Assembly (NCBI RefSeq): GCF_001414055.1 | Contig: NZ_CP013002.1 | Coordinates: 514,501 to 578,500 of the forward strand | Source of the DNA: Caulobacter henricii | GTDB lineage: Bacteria; Pseudomonadota; Alphaproteobacteria; Caulobacterales; Caulobacteraceae | Reading direction: 5' to 3' | Length of the DNA: 64,000 nucleotides | In this document: one piece after another, positions 29,181 through 36,806 of the stretch | Layout: every line of letters starts with the position of its first letter | Position numbering within the stretch: position 1 is the stretch's first letter | Translations under genes and position numbers: made by a program | Notes under the pieces: generated by a model | What the model saw: only the letters and a program-made list of their open reading frames with translations | What the model was told of the DNA's origin: nothing | Database searches by the model: none

Positions 29181-29208
29181 AGTTAGGTCTGCGACCCCCT
29201 GGAGTCAA
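29181..29208 (-). promoter_or_regulatory. Predicted promoter of groESL
   Basis: On the reverse strand TTGACT (29203-29208) and CTAACT (29181-29186) are separated by 16 bases, just upstream of CIRCE. The -10 partly fits the Caulobacter GCTANAWC pattern; a heat-shock sigma-32 promoter may overlap but was not clearly seen. Confidence 0.45.
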
Positions 29209-29257
29209 GGACGGGCCCGGCGAACTTTTTGCGATGACGGTCAAGCGGAGGCCTGAA

Positions 29258-29452
29258 ATGTTCGATCATCTGGGCTTTGGCGTGAACGATCGCGCCCATT
29301 CGCCGGCCTTCTACGTCCAGGCCCTGGCGGCCGGTGGACCTGATAATCGAGCGCCCGGACTTCGCCCACATTCTCATCCAGACTACCATGGCGCGTTCGT
29401 TGTCGATCCTGACGGGTTCAACCTCGAGGCCGTTTGCCACACGCCGGTCTGA
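29258..29452 (+). pseudogene. VOC/glyoxalase-like gene with an in-frame internal deletion
   Basis: The frame starts at an ATG with GGAGG seven bases upstream and encodes 64 residues. The first 22 residues (MFDHLGFGVNDRAHSPAFYV) are the opening strand and helix of a VOC-fold (glyoxalase/bleomycin-resistance) domain; the rest (APGLRPHSHPDYHGAFVVDPDGFNLEAVCH) is the closing part with the metal-ligand end. Family members are about 125 residues long, so some 60 residues between them are missing. The join is at QALAAGG, a sequence that resembles both ends of the lost piece (FYxQALA and ALAAGG). The fold cannot be complete, so it is probably inactive. Confidence 0.75.
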
Positions 29453-29477
29453 TCCGACCCCAAGGAGCGCTTTGCGC

Positions 29478-29894
29478 ATGTCGAGCTACGCCCTGTCGTT
29501 ATTGATGGCCATCATCGCCTGTGTGATCGGCGGGGCCTTCGGCGGCAGAACCCTGGCGCGTCCCGGCCCCGCGCCCGGCGCGAACGATGCCGAGGCGATG
29601 CCGGCCTCTCGCCTGACCCAGGCCCGGGCGTTCGGCGGCCTGCTGATCCTGGCCCATGCCGGAACCGCGCTCTATCTCGGCTACCAGGCCTCGGTGGGCG
29701 CTGCCATGGCCTTCGCCCTGGCCCTGGCCTGGTTCGGTTCGGCGTTCGGGCGGCTGGTCTCGATCCGCCTCGACAGGCTCTCCCTCCGGGCCGAAGCCGG
29801 CAACCTGGCCTTCGAGCTGCTGATCGGCCTGACCCTGAGCCTGCCGTTCTTCAATGCCGGCCGGCTGGTTCTGCGCGGCGGGATGATCGCCTAG
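29478..29894 (+). CDS. Small integral membrane protein (about four helices)
   Basis: The 138-residue protein has an N-terminal helix (YALSLLMAIIACVIGGAFGG), a loop, then two or three more helices (FGGLLILAHAGTALYLGY, AAMAFALALAWFGSAFGRL, LAFELLIGLTLSLPFF). The middle motif with GRLVSIRLDR resembles small DUF4345-type membrane proteins, but I am not sure of the family. AAGGAG stands before the ATG. Its stop codon overlaps that of the convergent alkylguanine transferase gene. Confidence 0.65.
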   Translation: MSSYALSLLMAIIACVIGGAFGGRTLARPGPAPGANDAEAMPASRLTQARAFGGLLILAHAGTALYLGYQASVGAAMAFALALAWFGSAFGRLVSIRLDRLSLRAEAGNLAFELLIGLTLSLPFFNAGRLVLRGGMIA

Positions 29895-30406
29895 AGCGCT
29901 ACCCCTTCGTGCCGCAGCAGCCAGGCCTTGCGGTCCAGGCCTCCGGCATAGCCGGTCAGGGCCCCGTTCGCGCCGATCAGGCGATGGCATGGGACGAGGA
30001 TGGACAGCGGATTGGCCCCGTTGGCGGCACCGACGGCGCGCACCGCACTGGGCCGACCGATCCGCGCCGCCAGGGCCCCATAGGTCTGGGTCTGGCCGGC
30101 CGGGATCTCGGTCAGGGCGCGCCAGACCGCCTTCTGGAAGGCACCGCCGGCGGTGGCCCAGGGGATCGTGTTCAGGGCCGGGAAGTCGCCATCGAAATAG
30201 TCGGCGAGGGCCTGGCGCACCGCCCTTGGCGCGACGCCAACCTCCAGCACCCGGTCGCCATAGTGCCGCCCGAGCAGCCGCTGGAGGCGCGGCTCATGAT
30301 CGTGAAAGTCCAGGGCGCGGAGGATTCCGGCCTCATCGGAAACCAGCAGCAGCTCGCCGATCGGCGAGGGCTGGCGGTCCAGATGCAGGGCGGAGGGCGA
30401 GGTCAT
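29891..30406 (-). CDS. ogt: Methylated-DNA--protein-cysteine methyltransferase
   Basis: The 171-residue protein is a full-length Ogt: an N-terminal ribonuclease-like domain with PIGELLLVSDEAGIL, then the AGT domain with FQKAVWRALTEIPAGQTQTYGALAARIGRPSAVRAVG and the acceptor Cys140 in LVPCHRLIGANGALTGYAGGL. It repairs O6-alkylguanine in DNA by irreversible transfer to the cysteine. It is the more canonical of two such proteins in the window. It has no Ada helix-turn-helix, so it is not an autoregulator. Confidence 0.95.
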   Translation of the reverse strand: MTSPSALHLDRQPSPIGELLLVSDEAGILRALDFHDHEPRLQRLLGRHYGDRVLEVGVAPRAVRQALADYFDGDFPALNTIPWATAGGAFQKAVWRALTEIPAGQTQTYGALAARIGRPSAVRAVGAANGANPLSILVPCHRLIGANGALTGYAGGLDRKAWLLRHEGVAL

Positions 30407-30472
30407 GATCGGATCATCGACGGCAGGGCCTGCCGTGTCAGCCCGCTTCTTGCGGGACCCGCTTCGAGGCCT

Positions 30473-31246
30473 TCACCAGATGATGAAGTCCTTGTCCTTG
30501 TAGCCGCGAACCCGCTCCACCGCCTCGAAGCCGTTGGATGAGCCCTCGTCGTTGGTGTTGCCTTCATAGGTGGTGAAGGCGTCCGCGCTGGCAGACTTGA
30601 CCACCCCCACATGCACCCAGTCGGTGGGGCTGGCCCGGACCAGAAAGAAGCTGCCGGGCGTGATGGCTGATTTCGCCACCTGGCCGCTGGCGATCCTGGC
30701 CCCCGAAATGAACTTGCCGATCGTCTTGGCGCGATCAGCCAGGGTGTCGCAACTGGCCGAGGACTTGATGGGCGGCGGCTTGCCGACGGCGGCGGCGGCC
30801 TGCTCAAGGGCAAAACAGGCAAAGCCCGCGCACCAGCGTGCCCCTGCGCCGTCCCAGCCGAGATAGGCCCGCACCCAGGGACCCAGATTGTCGCCGCCGG
30901 CTTCGCGGGGGTGCTGGGTCACATGCAGGGCGGCATAGTGCGCGACCAGTGGGGAAAGCGCCTGGCCTGCAGCCGGCGCATAGTCGATCGCCCGGCTCAG
31001 CGGTGCCGTCAGGGCGGCGTAGGTTGCGGTGTCGACAATGCCGGTCGTCGGAAGACCGGCCCTGGCCTGAAAGGCCTGGACCTGGGTGAAGGTCGCTCCG
31101 CCGAAGTCAGAGTCGATGGCCAGGGCGAAGCCCTGCAGGGTCAGCCATTCCTGCACGCGCTTGACCCGGGCATTCTTGCTGCCGCGCGCCAGGGGCGTGG
31201 AGAAGGCCAGTTCGGCAGAGACGCGTGACGGCGAGTACTGCGGCAT
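30473..31246 (-). CDS. Endolysin-like cell-wall hydrolase with peptidoglycan-binding domain
   Basis: The 257-residue protein opens with a PG-binding-1 domain (NARVKRVQEWLTLQGFALAI then FTQVQAFQARAGLPTTGIVD, about 25-85), followed by a cysteine-peptidase-like domain: WCAGFACFALEQA near residue 138 supplies the cysteine, DWVHVGVV near residue 210 the histidine, and TYEGNTNDEG the family end. This order is typical of TIGR02594/CHAP-like endolysins. It has no signal peptide. GGAGGG stands before the ATG. No holin or other phage gene is adjacent, so it may be a remnant or a domesticated lysin, or rely on another export route. Confidence 0.78.
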   Translation of the reverse strand: MPQYSPSRVSAELAFSTPLARGSKNARVKRVQEWLTLQGFALAIDSDFGGATFTQVQAFQARAGLPTTGIVDTATYAALTAPLSRAIDYAPAAGQALSPLVAHYAALHVTQHPREAGGDNLGPWVRAYLGWDGAGARWCAGFACFALEQAAAAVGKPPPIKSSASCDTLADRAKTIGKFISGARIASGQVAKSAITPGSFFLVRASPTDWVHVGVVKSASADAFTTYEGNTNDEGSSNGFEAVERVRGYKDKDFIIW

Positions 31247-31308
31247 GACGAGCCCTCCAGGTCATTGCCCGGAAAGGTTGCCGTGTTTGGTCTATGCACG
31301 CAAGTCAA

Positions 31309-31337
31309 AAGGGTGGAGCGACCAGCGCTCCACCCTT
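31309..31337 (-). terminator. Terminator of the acyl-CoA dehydrogenase gene
   Basis: AAGGGTGGAGCG and CGCTCCACCCTT pair perfectly around a five-base loop, six bases after the stop; on the reverse strand only TTTT follows, so the U-tract is short. Confidence 0.75.
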
Positions 31338-31342
31338 GAGGA

Positions 31343-32650
31343 TCAGCGGATGCCCGGCACGTGCAGGGCGGCTTCCTTCTCGGCCTTCTGCTTGAAGACC
31401 AGGTCGCCGTACTTGCCGTATTCCATGCGGGCGATGGTGCGCTGGTGCACTTCGTCCGGACCGTCGGCCAGGCGCAGGGTGCGGATGCCGGAATAGGCCT
31501 TGGCGAGGCCGAAGTCGGTGGTCACGCCGCCGCCGCCGTGAGCCTGGATGGCGTCGTCGATGATCTTCAGGGCGAGGCGCGGGGCCGCGACCTTGATCAT
31601 GGCGATTTCCAGACGGGCCGACTTGTTGCCGGCCTTGTCCATCATGTCGGCGGCCTTCAGGCACAGCAGACGGCACATCTCGATGTCGATGCGGGCATCG
31701 GCGACGCGCTCTTCCCACACCGAGTGGTCGGAGACGTACTTGCCGAAGGCCTTGCGGCTCATCAGGCGCTTGCACATTTTCTCGAGCGCGACTTCCGCCG
31801 TGCCGATGGTGCGCATGCAGTGGTGGATCCGGCCGGGGCCCAGACGGCCCTGGGCGATTTCAAAGCCGCGGCCTTCGCCGAGCAGCAGGGCGTCCTCGAT
31901 CGGAACGCGGACGTTCTTGAGGATGACTTCGGCGTGGCCGTGCGGGGCGTCGTCATAGCCGAACACCGGCAGCATGCGGACGATCTCGATGCCGGGGGCG
32001 TCGAGCGGCACCAGGACCTGGCTCTGCTGGGCGTGGCGGCTGGCGTTGTCGGGGTCGGTCTTGCCCATGACGATGGCGACCTTGCAGCGCGGATCGCCCA
32101 CGCCCGAGGACCACCACTTGCGGCCGTTGATCACATAGTGATCGCCGTCACGTTCGATGCGGGTTTCGATATTGGTGGCGTCCGAGGATGCCACATCCGG
32201 CTCGGTCATCAGGAAGGCCGAACGGATCTCGCCGTTCATCAGCGGGCGCAGCCAGCGCTCCTTCTGGGCCAATGTGCCGTAGCGCATCAGCACTTCCATA
32301 TTGCCGGTGTCGGGCGCGGAACAGTTGAAGACTTCCGAGGCGAAGCCGACCTTGCCCAGCTGTTCGGCGATCAGGCTGTATTCCAGATTGGTGAGCTGGA
32401 TGCCCTCGAACTGGAAGGTGTCGTCCACGTGGGTCTGGCCGCTGTGCGGCGGCATGAAGAAGTTCCACAGGCCGGCGGCCTTGGCCTTGGCCTTCAGTTC
32501 CTCGACGACCTGAACCACCTTCCAGCGCTCGGCGCCGAGGACGTTCATCTCGGCCTCATAGGCCGGGATCGCCGGATAGATATGCTCGTCCATGAACGCG
32601 GTGACGCGATCAAGGAACTGCCGCTGCTTGGGGGAGATGTCGAAATCCAT
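31343..32650 (-). CDS. Acyl-CoA dehydrogenase (ACAD11-like)
   Basis: The 435-residue protein has the acyl-CoA dehydrogenase fold: helical N-domain, FAD/substrate segment ([38 protein letters not shown]), and C-terminal helices with [20 protein letters not shown] and [34 protein letters not shown]. The WWSSG form and the final DGPDEVH are typical of the ACAD10/11-like group, which acts on long or branched acyl-CoA or hydroxyacyl groups. The ATG at 32650 follows GGGAAG; a TTG at 32662 is less likely. The palindrome at 32671-32688 sits just upstream, matching that of the esterase gene. Confidence 0.93.
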   Translation of the reverse strand: MDFDISPKQRQFLDRVTAFMDEHIYPAIPAYEAEMNVLGAERWKVVQVVEELKAKAKAAGLWNFFMPPHSGQTHVDDTFQFEGIQLTNLEYSLIAEQLGKVGFASEVFNCSAPDTGNMEVLMRYGTLAQKERWLRPLMNGEIRSAFLMTEPDVASSDATNIETRIERDGDHYVINGRKWWSSGVGDPRCKVAIVMGKTDPDNASRHAQQSQVLVPLDAPGIEIVRMLPVFGYDDAPHGHAEVILKNVRVPIEDALLLGEGRGFEIAQGRLGPGRIHHCMRTIGTAEVALEKMCKRLMSRKAFGKYVSDHSVWEERVADARIDIEMCRLLCLKAADMMDKAGNKSARLEIAMIKVAAPRLALKIIDDAIQAHGGGGVTTDFGLAKAYSGIRTLRLADGPDEVHQRTIARMEYGKYGDLVFKQKAEKEAALHVPGIR

Positions 32651-32670
32651 GGCGCTTCCCAATCCCTATC

Positions 32671-32688
32671 TTCAAACGCTTGTTTGAA
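32671..32688. promoter_or_regulatory. PsrA/FadR-like operator before the acyl-CoA dehydrogenase
   Basis: TTCAAACGCTTGTTTGAA has perfect 7-base inverted arms around GCTT. Its core is identical to the site at 26343. It lies 21 bases before the dehydrogenase start, in the gap shared with the divergent GNAT gene. Confidence 0.75.
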
Positions 32689-32764
32689 GTGGTTGTAGCA
32701 TCCCGCTGACGCGGACGGCAAGCAGACTTGCGGCCTGCGGAGCAGCACGGGAAGACTGGGCCCC

Positions 32765-33355
32765 ATGATGATCGAGATTCGCCCCCTGGAAGGCCGCTAT
32801 GTGCGGCTGGAACCCATCACCCCGGCGCTGCGTGACGAACTGCGTGGTGCCATCGACTGCGATCCCGAGAGCTGGGAAATCATGTCGACCAATGGCTGCG
32901 GCGAGGGCTTCGAAGACTGGTGGGGCGCTCTGCAGGGCGAGACCCAGCGCGGCGAACGGATCGGCTTTGCCATCCGCCGGCTGTCCGACGGCAGGGGGGT
33001 TGGAACCTCCAGCTATCTCAATATCCGCAAGCTCCACCGGGGCCTCGAGATCGGCTCGACCTTCCTGCATCCCGACGCCCGATCGGGACCGGTCAATCCG
33101 GAGTCCAAGCGCCTGCTTCTGGCCCACGCCTTTGATGCCGGTGCCATCCGGGTGGAGTTCATGGTCGATGTCCGCAATGCCCGCAGCCAGGCGGCGGTCG
33201 AGAAGCTGGGTGCCGACAAGGACGGCGTCCTGCGCAACCACAAGATCACCTGGACCGGCCATGTTCGGGACTCGGCGGTCTTCTCGATCACCGACGCGGA
33301 CTGGCCCGGCGTCAAGCAGCGCCTGGACTTCCGCCTGACGGAAACCTTCAGCTAG
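32765..33355 (+). CDS. GNAT-family N-acetyltransferase (RimJ/RimL type)
   Basis: The 196-residue protein follows the RimJ/RimL pattern: opening IEIRPLEGRYVRLEPITP, central GVGTSSYLNIRKLHRGLEIGSTFLHP, and ending with VEFMVDVRNARSQAAVEKLGADKDGVLRNHKI, which covers the acetyl-CoA site. Substrate unknown; protein N-termini or small amines are usual. Two adjacent ATGs (32765, 32768) are possible starts. It is divergent from the acyl-CoA dehydrogenase. Confidence 0.88.
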   Translation: MMIEIRPLEGRYVRLEPITPALRDELRGAIDCDPESWEIMSTNGCGEGFEDWWGALQGETQRGERIGFAIRRLSDGRGVGTSSYLNIRKLHRGLEIGSTFLHPDARSGPVNPESKRLLLAHAFDAGAIRVEFMVDVRNARSQAAVEKLGADKDGVLRNHKITWTGHVRDSAVFSITDADWPGVKQRLDFRLTETFS

Positions 33356-33485
33356 CCCGCCAGAACACAGAAGTCGTCTCTCCGAATGATTATCCAGAGT
33401 TGAGTTACTGTCTCTGGCGGCTCTTGAGTATACTCGCACGGCGCAGTTCACCGAACAGGCCAGGTAAACACCGTTTGAGGGTGCG

Positions 33486-33498
33486 CCTAACGCATTGG
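33486..33498 (+). promoter_or_regulatory. Shared upstream motif, copy 1 (tandem unknown family)
   Basis: CCTAACGCATTGG followed by TAATCGA. The same pattern, CCTAAC-NN-ATTGG-NN-AT, occurs before the second paralogue at 34736. It is likely a promoter or operator element shared by the pair; the factor is unknown. Confidence 0.4.
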
Positions 33499-33533
33499 TA
33501 ATCGAGTCCGGTCTTTATTTTCGAATGATCGGA

Positions 33534-34718
33534 ATGGCCTGCATAAGAATTTGTATTGAACACGGCGCGCGCGAGACGTCCGTTCAAGGTGTCACACCCG
33601 GCAAGATCGATCGCACGGCGGCGCTCTATATCGAGGCCCGTTGGCCGCCCCCGAGGCGGTTTGGCCAGGTGGCACCCGGGGCCTATGTTCTGGTCGATCC
33701 CAATGCCGAACGCCTCGACGGCGAGGAACTCAAGCAGATCGCCAGCGAACTGCAGCTGCGTCTGTTCGGGACCCAGGGCCGCGACGACCTGTGCATGCTG
33801 ACCCATGAGGGGGATGAGACCGAGGTGCTCAAGTTCGCGGTGCTGCCCGAGGCGGAGCTGCTGGCCATGCGCGCCGGCGCGCCGCCCCCGCCGGTGGGGC
33901 TGACCCGTGTGGTCACGAAGGACGGCGTCCGCGAACTGGCCGACTGGGGCTCGAACCCGACGATGACGGCCGAGACCGAGGCGGATCCGGCGGAAGGACC
34001 GCGCCTGGGCTGGCGGGGTGTCTATAATCCGGTGGCGGAATGGTTCGAGGCCAGTCAGCCGCAGGTGCTGCGGCGGGCCCCGGAGCGGGCGGTTCTGGAC
34101 GATGGCGATTTCATGCGGTCGGACCTGGCCATGCTGGACGCGAATGTCGCCGCTCTGGAAAGGCAACCGGACCTGCGGCTGCAATCGGACTTCCGCCTGT
34201 GGAGTCTGGTCAGGGTCAGTCTGAAGGAGGCCTATCAGGCCAAGCTTGAGGCCCTGCCCGACGGGGTGGTCAAGCAATTGTCCGCCCAGGTCTATGAGGT
34301 GCCTCGTGACCTGCCCTTTCTCGCCATCGCGCCGCTGCGGGACCTGTTGCGCCCACGGTTTTCCCGCCTCGAGTTCAGAACCGAAGACCCGGGCTTTGAT
34401 GTCCGGTCGGTGCCTCCGAACCTGATCGACGGGGTGGTGCTGCAATTGTCCGGCAAGGACGAGATGCAGCGCCTGCTGAACCTTCGGCGGTTCCTGTCGG
34501 GACGGCGGCAATATCTCGAACTCCGGCTGCGGCAAGGCGTCACAGGCGTCGCTTCGCGTCGGGAATTTGAGCTCTGCCGCGAGCTGAAACTGTCGTCCGT
34601 GACCGGCCCCTTCGTCAGCAAGCTGTCTGAAGAACCCTTGCAGGATCAGGGATGCCCGCGTGCGGACCTGCCGTTCAGGCCGGCAAAGCCGGTCATTTTA
34701 AATCAGGGGTTGAGCTGA
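33534..34718 (+). CDS. Unknown protein, tandem paralogue A
   Basis: About 394 residues; I do not recognise the family. The first 110 residues (ARWPPPRRFGQVAPGAYVLVDPNAERL, LCMLTHEGDETEVLKFAVL) align well with the next gene. A variable linker follows, then a domain starting LGWRGVYNPVAEWFE. The last 150 residues (VPPNLIDGVVLQLSGKDEMQRLLNLRR then VTGVASRREFELCRELKLSSVTGPFV) follow the strand-helix order of the end of an EAL domain, without its catalytic residues; this is inference. No signal or membrane helix. The start is unsure: an ATG at 33525 and a TTG at 33495 are also in frame; 33534 matches the paralogue best. Confidence 0.65.
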   Translation: MACIRICIEHGARETSVQGVTPGKIDRTAALYIEARWPPPRRFGQVAPGAYVLVDPNAERLDGEELKQIASELQLRLFGTQGRDDLCMLTHEGDETEVLKFAVLPEAELLAMRAGAPPPPVGLTRVVTKDGVRELADWGSNPTMTAETEADPAEGPRLGWRGVYNPVAEWFEASQPQVLRRAPERAVLDDGDFMRSDLAMLDANVAALERQPDLRLQSDFRLWSLVRVSLKEAYQAKLEALPDGVVKQLSAQVYEVPRDLPFLAIAPLRDLLRPRFSRLEFRTEDPGFDVRSVPPNLIDGVVLQLSGKDEMQRLLNLRRFLSGRRQYLELRLRQGVTGVASRREFELCRELKLSSVTGPFVSKLSEEPLQDQGCPRADLPFRPAKPVILNQGLS

Positions 34719-34735
34719 CAATCGCCCCGCGTGTC

Positions 34736-34748
34736 CCTAACCAATTGG
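34736..34748 (+). promoter_or_regulatory. Shared upstream motif, copy 2 (tandem unknown family)
   Basis: CCTAACCAATTGG followed by CGATGAA, 28 bases before the ATG at 34776. It matches the site at 33486 in 11 of the first 13 positions. Its presence between the two genes suggests the second has its own start of transcription. Confidence 0.4.
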
Positions 34749-34775
34749 CGATGAATAGCCCTTAGGTCGGGATCT

Positions 34776-35945
34776 ATGACCGCGATTGTTTGCCTTCGGC
34801 TATTGATCGACGACGAAGCCTTTCCCGCAGCGCGGGCTCATGAGGCGGCGGACGCCTATCTGAAGGATCGCTGGATTGCACCCCGCCGCTACGGCGCTGT
34901 GGCGTCCCTGGCCTTCGTGCTGGCCGATCTGCGGGCCGAGCGGCTGAACCCGGAGGAGATCCAGGAACTGGCGGCCAGGCTCGAGGCCTTGCTCTTTCCG
35001 GGTCAGGCGCACGGTCAGATCTGTCTGATGACCTTTGAGGGCGACGAACAGGCCGTCCTGAAGTTTGCCACCCTGTCCCAGACGGAGCTGGCGGCCCTGG
35101 CCGCCGGACGCGGCTATGGCGGTGCGGCCGGTCACGTCCAGGCCATTACAGCCGATGCCATCCAGGCCCTGCCCAGCGCGCCGGCCAGCCGTCCGGCAGC
35201 ACCACCGCAAGCGCCCCAGCAAAGGGCGGCTCCGGCCGCAGCAGCGGCTCCGCCGTCCGCCACCGGCTGGTGGGGCCTCTATGACCTGCCCGGCGAGGCC
35301 TTTGTCGGCTCGCTCCTGGGGCTGAGGTCGGACCTGACGCAACCGCCGCCGGAAGGCGATGCCGCGCTGCTGTCGCGCGATCTTACCTGTCTCAACGATG
35401 CCCAGAGCGCCATCAAATCGGCCCCCTTCGGCGACTTCCTCGTCCCGTTCGGCTTCTGGAACCTCACCACGCCCCACGCCCAGGACGCCTACAGGAGCCG
35501 TCTGTCGCGTTATCCGCTCGACCTGCAGCCGCGTCTCGGGGCCAGTGTCTATGGTACCCCGCGCGAGGCCTCGCTTGGACTGGTCAGCCAGATCCGGACC
35601 TTTCTGAAGGGCAGTTTCGCCGTCCTGGATCTCAATGTGCTGGATCCGACCTTCCCGCTGCACACCTTCCCGCCGGAGCTGATCAACAGCGTCACCCTGA
35701 CCCTGACGGGCGAGGATGACCGGGCGCGGCTGAACGCGATCCTGAAGCTGGTCGAACGCCATGCGACCTATCAGGGCAAGGGCGTTCTGCCATGCGTCGC
35801 CGGGGTCAACAGCGCCGCCGAGGTCGAGGCCTGCCGCCAGGGTGGCATAGCCCGGATCAGCGGACCGGCGGTCTCGCCCTTCCTCGACAAGCCGCTTGCC
35901 CAGGCTGAAGGGACACCCTTGAGCCTGGCCCGGAACGCGGCCTGA
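34776..35945 (+). CDS. Unknown protein, tandem paralogue B
   Basis: The 389-residue protein repeats the layout of paralogue A: an N-terminal domain (DRWIAPRRYGAVASLAFVLADLRAERLNPEEIQELAARLEALLF, ICLMTFEGDEQAVLKFATL), an alanine/proline linker (about 135-165), a domain beginning TGWWGLYDLPGEAFV, and a C-terminal part (FPPELINSVTLTLTGEDDRARL, then CVAGVNSAAEVEACRQGGIARISGPAVSPFLDKPL) that resembles the last third of an EAL domain (AEGVE...GCD..QGY...P) with the active-site residues lost. It is cytosolic by appearance. The 57-base gap to paralogue A contains a copy of the shared motif. A binding or regulatory role is more likely than catalysis. Confidence 0.7.
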   Translation: MTAIVCLRLLIDDEAFPAARAHEAADAYLKDRWIAPRRYGAVASLAFVLADLRAERLNPEEIQELAARLEALLFPGQAHGQICLMTFEGDEQAVLKFATLSQTELAALAAGRGYGGAAGHVQAITADAIQALPSAPASRPAAPPQAPQQRAAPAAAAAPPSATGWWGLYDLPGEAFVGSLLGLRSDLTQPPPEGDAALLSRDLTCLNDAQSAIKSAPFGDFLVPFGFWNLTTPHAQDAYRSRLSRYPLDLQPRLGASVYGTPREASLGLVSQIRTFLKGSFAVLDLNVLDPTFPLHTFPPELINSVTLTLTGEDDRARLNAILKLVERHATYQGKGVLPCVAGVNSAAEVEACRQGGIARISGPAVSPFLDKPLAQAEGTPLSLARNAA

Positions 35946-36023
35946 TTTTTCGCTGAAGCCCGGGCTTGACCCTCACCCCGCGTGAGCCCTGATGGGTGGT
36001 CTCCATCAACAGGGGAAGGTCGA

Positions 36024-36797
36024 TTGCCCTCACTGACTGTCAAGCAGATGGCCCGGCTGTCCGGCGTCTCGGTGCGGACCCTGCACCACTATGACGCGCT
36101 CGGATTGCTGACACCCAGCGCTGTCGGAGCCAACGGATACCGGTACTACAGCCGTCAGGATCTTCTGCGCCTGCAGCAGATTCTGTTCTATCGCGAGCTG
36201 GAAACGCCCCTCAGGGAGATCCGGCAGGTCCTTGACGATCCCGGCTTCGACACGGCGGCGGCGCTGCGCAGCCACCGTCAGAAGCTTGTCGAGCAGGCCA
36301 AGCGCTATGGCCAGTTGGTGAAGGTGATCGACCAGACCCTCGAAACCTTGAAGGGAGACGAGACAATGCCGGCAAAAAGACTGTTCCAGGGATTTTCGCC
36401 CGAAAAGCAGGCCGAACACGAGGCCTGGCTGATCAAGACCTATGGCGGCGACATGGCTGAACGGGTCGCTGAGGCCAGGACCGGCATGCGGTGCTGGACC
36501 CAGGGCGATGGCGAGGACTTCCAGGCTGAAGCCCGCGAGATCGAGCGGGATCTGGCCCTGGCGCTTGCCAAGGGCCTGCCGGCGGGTTCCGACCCGGTTC
36601 GGGCCATCATGGCGCGCCATTGGAACTGGGTGGGGCGCGGCTGGAACCGGCGGCCCGAGCCTGCGGCCTTTGCCGGGCTGGGACAACTCTACCTGCAGGT
36701 CCCGGAGTTTACCGAACGCTACGAGGCGGTCGCACCGGGCCTGACGGAGTACCTGGCCGAGGCCATGCGGGTTTTCGCAGAGTCAGGACCCTCCTGA
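36024..36797 (+). CDS. MerR-family regulator with TipAS-like ligand domain
   Basis: The 257-residue protein starts with a MerR DNA-binding domain (LTVKQMARLSGVSVRTLHHYDALGLLTPSAVGANGYRYYS), a dimerising coiled coil (about 75-115), and a C-terminal TipAS-type domain (HEAWLIKTYGGDMAERVAEARTGMRCW...) that in Streptomyces TipAL binds thiopeptides. It would activate its targets when a ligand binds. The start is a TTG with GGGAAGG five bases before it. No obvious target gene lies next to it; 9 bases separate its stop from that of the convergent mutL. Confidence 0.88.
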   Translation: MPSLTVKQMARLSGVSVRTLHHYDALGLLTPSAVGANGYRYYSRQDLLRLQQILFYRELETPLREIRQVLDDPGFDTAAALRSHRQKLVEQAKRYGQLVKVIDQTLETLKGDETMPAKRLFQGFSPEKQAEHEAWLIKTYGGDMAERVAEARTGMRCWTQGDGEDFQAEAREIERDLALALAKGLPAGSDPVRAIMARHWNWVGRGWNRRPEPAAFAGLGQLYLQVPEFTERYEAVAPGLTEYLAEAMRVFAESGPS

Positions 36798-36806
36798 GTC
36801 CAAGCC

